Assembly: GCF_017052585.1 (NCBI RefSeq)
Contig: NZ_JAFFHZ010000001.1
Location: forward strand, 2,042,501-2,106,500
Source of the DNA: Paenibacillus apiarius
Lineage (GTDB): Bacteria > Bacillota > Bacilli > Paenibacillales > Paenibacillaceae
Reading direction: 5' to 3'
DNA length: 64,000 nt
Position 1 is the first letter of the stretch. Each line of letters begins with the position of its first letter. The notes under the pieces were generated by a model. It searched no databases. It had not been told where the DNA came from and was given only the letters and a program-made list of their open reading frames with translations. This document shows, one piece after another, positions 8,539 to 16,502 of the stretch. Made by a program: the position numbers and the translations under genes.

Positions 8539-9408
8539 TCAACTCACGCCCGCACCGGCCGCCGATGCTCCCGCAGAAGCGGAAGCGCTTGACTGCGCTG
8601 GCATAGCTTGCGGCTTCGCAGCCGTCTCTTGTTCGGGAATATTCCGCAAATAAGTCAAATAATATGCTCCGGCCACGAAGATAACGCCGCCAACCAAGTT
8701 GCCAAGCCATACCGGTACAAAATTCACGAAATATTCTCCCCAGCTGTAATGGCCTTCAAATATGGCAGCCGGAATGACAAACATATTAGCCACAACGTGC
8801 TGAAATCCGATGGCGACGAACGTCATAGTCGGGAACCATATTCCCATAATTTTGCCACTGAAACTTTTGGCTCCATACGATAACCATACTGCAAGCGCAA
8901 CAAGCCAGTTGCAGCCGATACCGGAGATGAACGCTTGCAGGAAGCCATCATGCAGCTTATGCCCCGCCACATCCACCGTCTTTTCCAGGTAAACCCCTGA
9001 TGCCGTCAGACCGACGATATGCCCGAAAAAATAAGCGACGAACAGCGCGCCGACAAAGTTGCTCAGTGTAATGACGATTAGGTTGCGCATCATTTCGCCT
9101 GTCGAGATGCGTCCTTTCATCCGTGCCAGCGGCACTGCCATCATGTTGCCTGTCAGCAGCTCCCCGCCTCCAAGCAGAACGAGAATGAGCCCTATCGGGA
9201 ACAACGACGCTCCGATAAAGCTGTTTATGCTGCCCCATGCTTGAGGCGCGTCGGCGGTTACACGAATATATAGCAAGTACCCGAGCGCAATGAACGCTCC
9301 GGCAAGAAACCCAAGAATAATCATCGTCGAGAGCGGATTTCTCGCTTTTACCACACCGGTCTCTACCGTCGCCTCTGCAATTTGCTGCGGCTTTAAATAG
9401 CCAGCCAT
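8539..9408 (-). CDS. Formate/nitrite transporter family (FocA/NirC-like) channel
   Basis: A 289-residue FNT channel with six membrane helices. Signatures: FLAGAFIALGYLLYIRV, GGGELLTGNMMAVP (the TGN omega-loop), NLIVITLSNFVGALFVAYFFGH, GIGCNWLVALAVWLSYGAKSF, and GFQHVVANMFVIPAAIF with the central conserved His of the pore. The family moves formate, nitrite or hydrosulfide as anion/proton. ATG at 9408 follows a GGGGGGA site. The C terminus (about 30 residues) is rich in Ala/Ser and variable. Upstream lies a promoter whose CRP/FNR-type box is centred about 41.5 bases before the inferred transcription start, so activation under low oxygen is likely. Confidence 0.93.
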   Translation of the reverse strand: MAGYLKPQQIAEATVETGVVKARNPLSTMIILGFLAGAFIALGYLLYIRVTADAPQAWGSINSFIGASLFPIGLILVLLGGGELLTGNMMAVPLARMKGRISTGEMMRNLIVITLSNFVGALFVAYFFGHIVGLTASGVYLEKTVDVAGHKLHDGFLQAFISGIGCNWLVALAVWLSYGAKSFSGKIMGIWFPTMTFVAIGFQHVVANMFVIPAAIFEGHYSWGEYFVNFVPVWLGNLVGGVIFVAGAYYLTYLRNIPEQETAAKPQAMPAQSSASASAGASAAGAGVS

Positions 9409-9516
9409 ATGAATCCCCCCTATGCTACCGATGCCCGATATGTCTGGTTCTGCCTTGAAAAGAAAATCTGCATCCGATCCAGAGAATCATGCACTCTCCG
9501 TTCCGGTTGCAAGTTT

Positions 9517-9560
9517 ATTGTAACGAAGTGAATCAGACGATGTTGTGCAAATTATCACAA
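9517..9560 (-). promoter_or_regulatory. FNR/CRP-type activated promoter of the formate/nitrite transporter
   Basis: Minus-strand reading: box TTGTGATAATTTGCACAA (9560-9543; TGTGA-N6-TCACA with one mismatch) followed by a -10 TACAAT (9522-9517). With a start near 9510, the box centre is at about -41.5, the classical position for class II activation by FNR/CRP proteins. No good -35 element is present, as expected for an activated promoter. The regulator gene is not in the window. Confidence 0.65.
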
Positions 9561-9622
9561 AGATTGCTTCAAAGATGTACAATTTCATTCACAAGCCGCA
9601 TCGTAACCCGCTGCATGACGAA

Positions 9623-9656
9623 CAGGCCTGCAAGCGTAGCGACGCCTGCAGGCCTG
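9623..9656 (-). terminator. Hairpin after the FAD dehydrogenase gene
   Basis: CAGGCCTGCA and TGCAGGCCTG form a perfect 10-bp stem with a 14-base loop, 23 bases after the stop codon. The T-run is poor (TTCGTC), so termination is likely but not certain. Confidence 0.55.
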
Positions 9657-9678
9657 GTGAACGGAGCTGCCTCATATA

Positions 9679-11124
9679 TTAGATGAAGGTTCCTTCGCGT
9701 TTCTCGATAATGCTGCGCGCGATATGAACGCCTGCCGCCCCGGCTTGCGCCAATCCGCGGGTCGTTCCCGCACCGTCTCCTCCGCAGTACAGTCCGGAGA
9801 TTTCCGATTCAAACGTCCGATCCAGCTTCGGCCGGGCAGAATAGAATTTCGCCTCCACCCCGTAGAACAGCGTATGTTCGGAAGCAATGCCCGGTGTTAC
9901 TTTGTCTAACGCTTCCACCATCTCCACCAAACTCTTCATCGTATTGTATGGCAAGACGAGGCCCAGATCACCAGGAACCGCTTCTTTCAAGGTTGGCTCC
10001 AGGAACCCCTCCTTGATGCGGTTGTCCGTAGAACGGCGTCCGCGCATAATATCACCGAATTTCTGTACAATGACGCCGCCGTTGGAGAGGTCATTCGCCC
10101 GTTTGCAAATCTCGCGCGCATATTCGTTCGGCTTATCGAACGGTTCCGTGAACTTGTGCGAAACGAGCAGCGCGAAGTTCGTATTGGCGGAGCCAAGCTT
10201 CGGGTCTTTGAAGGAATGGCCATTCGCACACATAATGCCGCTGTGATTCTCCACCACAACGTGCCCCGACGGATTGCTGCAGAAGGTGCGGACCTGTGTT
10301 CCGACGGATGTATTGAATATGAATTTCCCTTCATATAGATGCTCGTTGATTTCGCGCATGACGACATCGGACGTCTCTACGCGCACGCCGACGTCCACTT
10401 GGTTGTTGAACATCTTCAGACGGCGCTTCTTCAAAATTTCCGTCAGCCAAGCCGAGCCGTCACGTCCGGGGACGATAACGACCTGTGCCGCCTCATGAAT
10501 GTCACCGTTTTTCATCTCGATGCCTGTCACGACATGACGGCCATCCTGCTTGACAGTGACAATATCGGCCACTTCCGCCTTATACGCCATGTCAATGCGC
10601 GGGCGCAAATATTCGTATATCGACTTCATAATTTCTAGATTCTGCTCTGTGCCCAGGTGGCGCACCTGCGCGCGCAGCAGCTTCAGTCCCGCTGCATAAC
10701 CCTGCTGCTCGATGCGGCGGACGGTCTCGGTCGTCGGGTCTGTAATATCTGGCGTCGCGCCATGCTCCAAATTGATATTGTCTACATATTTAATCAGATC
10801 CAACACATGCGAGGGCTGCAAATAATCGGTCATCCAGCCCCCGAACTCGGTTGTAACGTTAAATTTACCGTCACTGTACGCCCCGGCGCCGCCGAAGCCG
10901 TTCGTAATGGAACAAGCCGGAAGACAGCCCGCGAATTCCTTCCTGCCGGCAGCCGGCGGGCACATTTGAATTTTTTCCTCCAATATCGGGCAGCTGCGGC
11001 GGTAAATATCATGTCCTTTATCCACCAGCATCACTTTTAAATGGGGAGCCTTCAACGTCAGTTCATAGCATGTAAAAATTCCAGCCGGTCCTGCGCCAAC
11101 GACAATTACATCATATTTGCTCAT
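9679..11124 (-). CDS. FAD-dependent dehydrogenase (COG2509-like)
   Basis: A 481-residue flavoprotein beginning with the dinucleotide fold YDVIVVGAGPAGIFTCYEL. It has a conserved cysteine-containing segment (RRSCPILEEKIQMCPP, FAGCLPACSITNGFGGAGAYSDGKFN) and a C-terminal YCGGDGAGTTRGLAQAGAAGVHIAR that closes the FAD site. It belongs to a broad family of uncharacterised FAD-dependent dehydrogenases; substrate unknown. ATG at 11124 has GAGGAACC upstream. The leader carries a guanine-class purine riboswitch with its own sigma-A promoter, so expression should respond to guanine or hypoxanthine, an unusual control for a flavin dehydrogenase. It is transcribed alone and ends at a strong hairpin. Confidence 0.85.
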   Translation of the reverse strand: MSKYDVIVVGAGPAGIFTCYELTLKAPHLKVMLVDKGHDIYRRSCPILEEKIQMCPPAAGRKEFAGCLPACSITNGFGGAGAYSDGKFNVTTEFGGWMTDYLQPSHVLDLIKYVDNINLEHGATPDITDPTTETVRRIEQQGYAAGLKLLRAQVRHLGTEQNLEIMKSIYEYLRPRIDMAYKAEVADIVTVKQDGRHVVTGIEMKNGDIHEAAQVVIVPGRDGSAWLTEILKKRRLKMFNNQVDVGVRVETSDVVMREINEHLYEGKFIFNTSVGTQVRTFCSNPSGHVVVENHSGIMCANGHSFKDPKLGSANTNFALLVSHKFTEPFDKPNEYAREICKRANDLSNGGVIVQKFGDIMRGRRSTDNRIKEGFLEPTLKEAVPGDLGLVLPYNTMKSLVEMVEALDKVTPGIASEHTLFYGVEAKFYSARPKLDRTFESEISGLYCGGDGAGTTRGLAQAGAAGVHIARSIIEKREGTFI

Positions 11125-11195
11125 TGGTTCCTCCTCGATATGCTCGTTGTCATGGTCCGATTCGTCTCTGTTCCAGGGCCCGACATGATACGGGC

Positions 11196-11310
11196 AAAAA
11201 AAATATCCTGTTACGTTCAGGTATGCGGAAGCACACCCATCGTAGTCAGGAATTTACGGCTCCTGGTAGAGACCCCCAGACCTTATCTCCAGGGATATAC
11301 GAACAGGATA
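11196..11310 (-). promoter_or_regulatory. Guanine-class purine riboswitch with terminator
   Basis: Read on the minus strand, the aptamer (about 11302-11240) has P1 TCGTA/TACGA, the P3 hairpin CAGGA/TCCTG, and the universally conserved core blocks TCTACC, CCGTAAA and GACTACG. The C in GACTACG (T in adenine riboswitches) indicates guanine/hypoxanthine. Outside P1, TATCCTGTT (11310-11302) can pair with AACAGGATA (11212-11204), directly followed by eight T (11203-11196). The terminator stem therefore appears to be an extension that encloses the aptamer. Ligand binding would favour termination. Start codon of the FAD dehydrogenase is about 70 bases further. Confidence 0.9.
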
Positions 11311-11362
11311 AACAAATAAGAGTCCAATCGATTCTTGCAGTCGCTTTGCTGGCGACATGGAT

Positions 11363-11391
11363 ATTGTATCGAATTATGACGAACAAGTCAA
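11363..11391 (-). promoter_or_regulatory. Sigma-A promoter of the riboswitch transcript
   Basis: On the minus strand TTGACT (11391-11386), 17 bases, TACAAT (11368-11363). Transcription would start near 11356, about 50 bases before the aptamer. Confidence 0.8.
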
Positions 11392-11561
11392 CAGTTTATT
11401 GGCCTAATGTTCGTAAATTAACTGTAAACACAGAAAAAACTCCCTTTTAAACTGGAGATTTCGGCACTTAAACACGAACGTTAATTATTTTCCCTGCTTT
11501 TGTAAGCCCCTTTTCTGCAACAACAGGCTACTCAAGCCCAGCATCTCGATCTATGATTATT

Positions 11562-11577
11562 AATGATATTTGTCACA
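11562..11577 (+). promoter_or_regulatory. CRP/FNR-type box before the LytTR regulator
   Basis: Reverse complement reads TGTGACAAATATCATT (TGTGA-N6-TCAtt). It lies 35 bases before the start codon and overlaps or abuts the likely promoter (TATGAT at 11552-11557), so repression is more likely than activation. It closely resembles the boxes near 18097 and 25897. Confidence 0.45.
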
Positions 11578-11611
11578 CAATCTTTGATTATAAAGAAACG
11601 GAGTGTTCTCC

Positions 11612-12853
11612 ATGACCTTGAAGCCCGCCTCGGATTCGGACGGTCTCATTTTAGACAAGCTGCACGTAACGAAAGGAAACTCTACATTATTAGAATCGCT
11701 TAGCTTAACCATAGAACCCGGTCAATGCTTGGCCGTTCAATGTAATCATATAACCGGCTCGCTCATTATCGACGTGCTGATGGACAAATCGAAGCTGTCT
11801 GCCGGACGAGCGACATGGGGCGGACACCCCCTGTCCGCTGCCTCCTCGACTTCCCGTATCGGCTGGATCCGGCAAAGCGACGCCATTCACGAGCGGCTTA
11901 ATGCCCGCGAAGCGCTAACCTTCTATATGAAGCTATATGGATCATTTAATAAAGCGCGCGTAGACCGGCTGCTGCAGTTGGTCGGCCTGCATGAAAGGCA
12001 GTATATCCCGCTCGGCAAATGCTCGGTGTCGGAGCAGCGGCGATTCCATCTGGCCCGAGGAGCGGTCCACCAGCCTGAACTGATCGTGATTGAGGATCCC
12101 GAATTCCAGATGGACCTGGAAAGCGGCTATTTGCTGCGCCAATGGATACAGGCAATGTGCGAGGAAGGCGTCTCGATCTTCATGACGGTGCCGTCGTTGG
12201 AAAGCGCGTTAACATTGACGGAGGATGTCATCCGCTGGACCCCATCCGGCTTCAAGCCCGTGCTGATCGAAAATGAAAACCAATCGTCGGAACATATTGG
12301 CTGGCGTGTTGCGGTAGCGGCAGATCCGGAGGCAGTCTGCGACATTGGCGGATCGGATCCAGACGGCTCGGCAGCGCCGCTTGACGCGCCACTTTCCCCG
12401 CCGGCAGCGTCGGATCGAATAGATGCGGAAGCCGGCAGCGATGCTGAAGACCCGCTTGAATCGAAGGAGGGGGAAGAGGCCGAGGCATCTGGGCAACGCT
12501 GGTATCCACCGCTCTCTTTTGACAAAATACCGGCGCGGGTAGAAGACAAAATCATGCTCATTGACCCGCTTGAGATGAATTTCATCGAGAGTCAGGATGG
12601 CACATCACAGCTGCATGTTCATACCGGTGTATACCCTTGCTCGATGACGCTGGCAGAACTGGAAAAGAAACTGAAGCCGTTCGGCTTCTTCCGCTGCCAT
12701 CGCTCCTACCTGGTCAACCTGCAGCGGGTGCGTGAGGTTATCATTTGGTCCCGCAACAGCTATAGTCTGGTGCTCGATGACGAGAAGAAAAGCACGGTGC
12801 CGTTATCGAAGAATAAGTACGAAGAAATGAAAACCATTATGGGAATTTCCTAA
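11612..12853 (+). CDS. Degenerate ABC ATPase fused to LytTR DNA-binding domain
   Basis: A 413-residue regulator. Residues about 10-210 follow the ABC ATPase layout but have lost catalytic motifs: the Walker A position reads VQCNHITGSLIID with no GK(S/T), the signature is CSVSEQRRFHLARG, and Walker B is ELIVIEDPEF with the acidic pair reversed. A variable acidic linker (about 225-300) leads to a C-terminal LytTR domain (about 310-410: DKIMLIDPLEMNFIES, FFRCHRSYLVNL, VPLSKNKYEEM). It probably binds DNA and no longer hydrolyses ATP. ATG at 11612 has CGGAG eight bases upstream. It precedes a genuine ABC ATPase and permease, which it presumably regulates. Confidence 0.8.
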   Translation: MTLKPASDSDGLILDKLHVTKGNSTLLESLSLTIEPGQCLAVQCNHITGSLIIDVLMDKSKLSAGRATWGGHPLSAASSTSRIGWIRQSDAIHERLNAREALTFYMKLYGSFNKARVDRLLQLVGLHERQYIPLGKCSVSEQRRFHLARGAVHQPELIVIEDPEFQMDLESGYLLRQWIQAMCEEGVSIFMTVPSLESALTLTEDVIRWTPSGFKPVLIENENQSSEHIGWRVAVAADPEAVCDIGGSDPDGSAAPLDAPLSPPAASDRIDAEAGSDAEDPLESKEGEEAEASGQRWYPPLSFDKIPARVEDKIMLIDPLEMNFIESQDGTSQLHVHTGVYPCSMTLAELEKKLKPFGFFRCHRSYLVNLQRVREVIIWSRNSYSLVLDDEKKSTVPLSKNKYEEMKTIMGIS

Positions 12854-13085
12854 TTAGGGGCGGATCCGCCTGATTCATTCGCCCCTAGAAGCGTTCCATT
12901 CACCCTCTATAATGCGCCTGTTGCCGCCTTTATAAGGCAGCTTCCGGGCATGCGGGATATGATGAGGATGTCAAAAGGCAACCGGTTGACATGAACGACT
13001 CAGGCTTACCGTTCGCGGCTTGCAAGCAGACGACACGGAGTACGACAATCATCATAACCATTTATATAAAGCGAGGTAACGTGAC

Positions 13086-13940
13086 ATGGAACCAATCATT
13101 GAAGTGCGGGCGTTGAAGAAGGCGTTCGGCAACAAGCAGGCCTTGAAGCAAATCGACTTTACGATACAACGCGGGGAAATATATGGCTTTCTCGGGCCGA
13201 GCGGCTCAGGGAAGACGACGACGGTTAAAATTCTTTCCGGCCAAATGCTTCCCACTAGCGGCACGGCGCGCGTATTCGGCGTTGATATTGCAAAAATGAA
13301 CGAAGCCGATCGCCATCGCCACTTGTCGCGAATCGGGATTCTAACCGATAACAGCACCTTGTACGACCGGCTGTCGATTCAAGACAATCTGGAGCTGTTC
13401 TGCAAGCTCTATAACATGCCATTGAGCCGCGTAAAGGAAGTATTAGAGCAGGTCAATCTCGCCAACGAACGGCAGTCGGCAGTCAAGACGCTCTCCAAGG
13501 GCATGAAGCAACGCGTTACATTGGCAAGATCGCTGCTGCACAATCCGGATATTTTGTTCCTGGATGAACCGACATCGGCGCTGGACCCTGCCAACACCAA
13601 ACATATCCATGATTCACTGAAAGCTCTAAACCATGGCGGAACGACTATCTTCCTGACGACGCACGATATGGAAGAAGCCGAATCGCTCTGTCATCAGGTT
13701 GCCTTCCTCCATCAAGGTCATATCGCTGCAATGGACTCACCGCAAAGGCTGCGCCTGAAATATGCGGATTCGACAATAACGGTAACGACTACCGAAGGCA
13801 CCTATACGGTGCAGCGCGATGACGAGGGCGCACGCCGCATTTACGACTGGATGACGTCAAGCAAAATGGTGGCGATTCATTCGAACGAGCCGACCTTAAG
13901 TGATATTTTCATCAAAGTAACAGGGGGCATATTAAAATGA
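13086..13940 (+). CDS. ABC exporter ATP-binding protein
   Basis: A 284-residue ATPase with all motifs intact: Walker A GPSGSGKTT, Q-loop region GILTDNSTLYDRLS, signature LSKGMKQRVTLARSLL, Walker B ILFLDEPTSALDP and H-loop LTTHDMEEAE. The C-terminal extension (about 225-284) is typical of NatA/CcmA-like exporters. It overlaps the permease gene by four bases (ATGA), so the two subunits are coupled. The upstream LytTR-type regulator suggests an inducible peptide or drug/lipid exporter; the substrate is unknown. Confidence 0.92.
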   Translation: MEPIIEVRALKKAFGNKQALKQIDFTIQRGEIYGFLGPSGSGKTTTVKILSGQMLPTSGTARVFGVDIAKMNEADRHRHLSRIGILTDNSTLYDRLSIQDNLELFCKLYNMPLSRVKEVLEQVNLANERQSAVKTLSKGMKQRVTLARSLLHNPDILFLDEPTSALDPANTKHIHDSLKALNHGGTTIFLTTHDMEEAESLCHQVAFLHQGHIAAMDSPQRLRLKYADSTITVTTTEGTYTVQRDDEGARRIYDWMTSSKMVAIHSNEPTLSDIFIKVTGGILK

Positions 13941-14647
13941 CACTTGCAATGAAACGTGTTTCGGCCATTATTCAGAAAGAATGGAAGGATGCTTCCAAAA
14001 ATTCAATGCTGCTGTTAACAGGCGCAATTCCTATCCTATTCGCTTTCTTGTTCCGCGGCGAACATGGAGCAAGGGCTTCCGTCCTCACAATGCCTATAAA
14101 CATGGCCCTGAGCATTACCGGAGCTTTCGTGCAGGCGATGATGGTTGCCGAGGAGAAAGAAAAGCATACGCTGCGCGTGCTCATGCTGTCTCCGGCCAAA
14201 CCGTTGGAAGTGCTGCTCGGGAAGAGCGCCATCGCTGCCATTTTGACAGTGAGCGCGGTCATCCTGTCCATCTTGATTGCCAAGACGCCGAGCATCGATA
14301 TGGTGTCCTTCTCGCTCCTGCTGCTCCCGAACATCGCCATGTATCTGGCGCTTGGCACCTTAATCGGATTGCTGTCCCGCACGTCAATGGAAACGTCGTT
14401 CCTTGGCATGCCGCTCCTGCTCATCTTCCTGATGGGACCGATGTTCGGCGCCCTGCTGAACAGTGAAGCCGTCAACGTCGCTATCGGCTACTTGCCTACC
14501 GAACAGATGTCGGCAGCATGCGAGACGCTGTGGAATGGCGGCAGCTTGGCTGATATTTGGAGCCATATCGGCGTTACTTGCATCTGGGCGGTTGCCTCTG
14601 TTCTGTTATGCGTCGTTGCGTACCGAGCAAAACGTTATGACGCATAA
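13937..14647 (+). CDS. ABC-2 type exporter permease
   Basis: A 236-residue protein with six predicted membrane helices. The N-terminal IIQKEWKDASKNSMLL is typical of ABC-2 permeases, and FVQAMMVAEEKEKHTLRVLMLSPAKPLEVLLGKS contains the usual cytoplasmic coupling helix (EEKEKHTLRVLMLSP). It starts inside the last codons of the ATPase gene. Together they form a two-gene exporter closed by the hairpin at 14719-14763. Confidence 0.88.
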   Translation: MTLAMKRVSAIIQKEWKDASKNSMLLLTGAIPILFAFLFRGEHGARASVLTMPINMALSITGAFVQAMMVAEEKEKHTLRVLMLSPAKPLEVLLGKSAIAAILTVSAVILSILIAKTPSIDMVSFSLLLLPNIAMYLALGTLIGLLSRTSMETSFLGMPLLLIFLMGPMFGALLNSEAVNVAIGYLPTEQMSAACETLWNGGSLADIWSHIGVTCIWAVASVLLCVVAYRAKRYDA

Positions 14648-14718
14648 CGAGTTCATTCGACGCGAACATGGCGAGGAAGCGTTATTTCCCGAGAAATACG
14701 CCGAATGATGACAAAAAG

Positions 14719-14763
14719 CCCCGTCAGGGACGCCATTGGCAGCTCCTTGTACGGGGTGTTCTT
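14719..14763. terminator. Bidirectional terminator between exporter and mgtC-like gene
   Basis: A long stem, CCCCGT-CAGGGA against TCCTTG-T-ACGGGG. The minus-strand side ends in CTTTTT, the plus side in TGTTCTT, so it serves the convergent mgtC-like gene best. Confidence 0.65.
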
Positions 14764-14901
14764 ATAAAGGTAAGGTTTTCGTGTTGACTCACTATCAACA
14801 TCCAATGCTGCTCAATCAAGTCTCGGATAATTTTTGTTCCACTTATATAGGAGATACATAATTGAGTTTAACAACCTAATATACAATTTTTTTAAAATTT
14901 T

Positions 14902-15777
14902 TTATAGCTTCGTTTCACCATCACGTCCGGGACGTTTTTCGCCGCCGAACAGATCGCTCAGGCTCCATTTCCCCCGTTCCATCGCCAAGTCTTCAATGGC
15001 GAAATGCTTGATGGATTTGACGCATGACAAAGACAACAGTTCCCCGAGCAATGTCTCGACATGCCAAGCCCGGGACTTCAAGGTCAATTGCATCAAGACG
15101 CATTCCATATTCAACGCGCCGACGTCCGTATTCGACTGCAATCCGTCTCCGTTGCCATTCCACGAATCAAGAGGCTCGACAGCCATGTCGCATACGGTTA
15201 GCCCCTGCTCTTTAAGGATTTGAAGCACCGTGCCAATATGGCTTGGCGCATCCTGCACGACGAGGGCAAGATGGCGGGTCTGCGAAGACTTCGTGAAGCG
15301 CGCGAACTTTTTCTCAAGCTTATTCAACATGAACAGACTGAAGAATGCGGTGAATGCGGTCAAAATGGCTCCGTAATAGAAGCCGGCCCCTACAGCAAGG
15401 CCAATGGCAGCTACTACCCACAGCGAGGCCGCCGTCGTGAGCCCGGATACGGTCATTCCGGTCCGCAGAATCGTGCCTGCGCCCAAAAAGCCGATGCCGC
15501 TGATGACTTGGGCCGCAAGGCGTGCCGGGTCCATCCGGACGTTCGTCTCATAGATGAATGCCGAGAAGCCGTAGCTGGACAGCATCATAATCAATGCGGA
15601 GCCAAGACAGACGAGAATATGCGTGCGGAACCCGGCCGCATGCTCGCCCAACTCGCGTTCCAGTCCGATTGCGCCGCCGAGCGCTACCGCAATGATCACG
15701 CGAATCGTTAATTCCCAATAATCGATCTGCCATACTTCGGGGTGTATGGATATCATGTCCGTCATCTTATTCATCAT
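14902..15777 (-). CDS. MgtC/SapB family membrane protein
   Basis: A 291-residue protein. The N-terminal MgtC domain has five membrane helices with the family core VALGGAIGLERELGEHAAGFRTHILVCLGSALIMMLS and QVISGIGFLGAGTILR. A cytoplasmic C-terminal ACT-like domain follows (about 165-265). Family members affect magnesium limitation, membrane potential or ATP synthase activity. The start is uncertain: ATG at 15777 or 15774 have only a weak AAGG, and ATG at 15765 is better spaced from GGATGATG. No magnesium riboswitch was found upstream; remnants of a mobile element lie there instead. Confidence 0.88.
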   Translation of the reverse strand: MMNKMTDMISIHPEVWQIDYWELTIRVIIAVALGGAIGLERELGEHAAGFRTHILVCLGSALIMMLSSYGFSAFIYETNVRMDPARLAAQVISGIGFLGAGTILRTGMTVSGLTTAASLWVVAAIGLAVGAGFYYGAILTAFTAFFSLFMLNKLEKKFARFTKSSQTRHLALVVQDAPSHIGTVLQILKEQGLTVCDMAVEPLDSWNGNGDGLQSNTDVGALNMECVLMQLTLKSRAWHVETLLGELLSLSCVKSIKHFAIEDLAMERGKWSLSDLFGGEKRPGRDGETKL

Positions 15778-15784
15778 CCTTATA

Positions 15785-16010
15785 AGAGGTTGTTCAAAAA
15801 AGCTCCCTTTTGACCATTAAGGTTATTTAAGCTCAATACAGTTCACGTGATGTATAGCTTATGCGGCTGCCGGGGCATTCAGAAGCTTTTCCGGCTCGGA
15901 AGCCTTCTTCAACACGGTTTTATAAAGATTAATCCTGTCCGCTGCGGCTGTCAAGGCGATTCGCAAGCTTGATGTGCAGCCAATTCTGGTTCAACCCCAG
16001 TCTCCAAGCC
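15785..16010 (-). mobile_element. Decayed insertion sequence or transposase-end remnant
   Basis: On the minus strand, 43 open codons end at 15859 with a coherent C-terminal-looking sequence (ALTAAADRINLYKTVLKKAS, then EPEKLLNAP). A different frame just upstream reads WRLGLNQNWLHIKLA, suggesting a frameshifted gene end. It is followed by GGGAGCTTTTTTGAACAACC (about 15787-15806), which resembles terminal inverted repeats of Firmicute insertion sequences. No partner end was recognised. It may have brought or disturbed the mgtC-like promoter. The family is not identified. Confidence 0.4.
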
Positions 16011-16065
16011 AGAGGAGAGGTCATTTTATACAGAGGACACAGCCTTTTCCATAGCGAAGCCAAGC

Positions 16066-16099
16066 AAAAACCGGCAGAATGAGGACTGCCGGTTTTTTT
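16066..16099. terminator. Bidirectional terminator after yciI-like gene
   Basis: AAAAACCGGCAG-N8-CTGCCGGTTTTTTT: a stem flanked by A-run and T-run, so functional on both strands. It lies 14 bases after the stop of the YciI-like gene. Confidence 0.9.
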
Positions 16100-16112
16100 G
16101 TTCCCTATTATT

Positions 16113-16400
16113 TTAAAACAGGCGGCTGTGCAGCCCTTCGACGGCTTTCGTCGGCTTGAATGCGATGAAGCGATATTCCGCTACTCCATAGGCCCAGAAA
16201 GGGTCCTGTTCAATGATGCGGCGCGCCTCCTCTTCCGTCTCGGCGTCCACGACGATGATACCTCCCGTACGCGGTTCTTTCGGTCCGGAAATAATGAATT
16301 TGCCCTGCGCATATTGTTCATCCAGGAAGGAACGGTGCCCATCCAAATGCACATCCACTTCCGCCATCGGCTTCGTATAGGTTAATTCCACGACGTACAT
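16113..16400 (-). CDS. YciI family protein
   Basis: A 95-residue YCII-related protein with the ferredoxin-like fold of the family: MYVVELTYTKPMAEVDVHLDGHRSFL (conserved His), GKFIISGPKEPRTGGIIVVDAETEEEARRIIEQDPF (conserved Asp). Function is uncertain; related proteins act as small dimeric enzymes. ATG at 16400 has AGGAG eight bases upstream; the GTG at 16409 overlaps that site. Confidence 0.9.
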   Translation of the reverse strand: MYVVELTYTKPMAEVDVHLDGHRSFLDEQYAQGKFIISGPKEPRTGGIIVVDAETEEEARRIIEQDPFWAYGVAEYRFIAFKPTKAVEGLHSRLF

Positions 16401-16502
16401 CTTGCTCACTCCTGACTATCGTATGTATGAAGGAGGTTGCAGCCTCCTTCGTTCATTCATTATATATGATTCCGAACTAGACCATTAGGGATTGGCTTCC
16501 CC

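Noticed and set aside
14637..14708. 23-codon frame overlapping the exporter permease stop
   Set aside because: Weak start context and no sign of conservation visible; could be real but cannot be supported.
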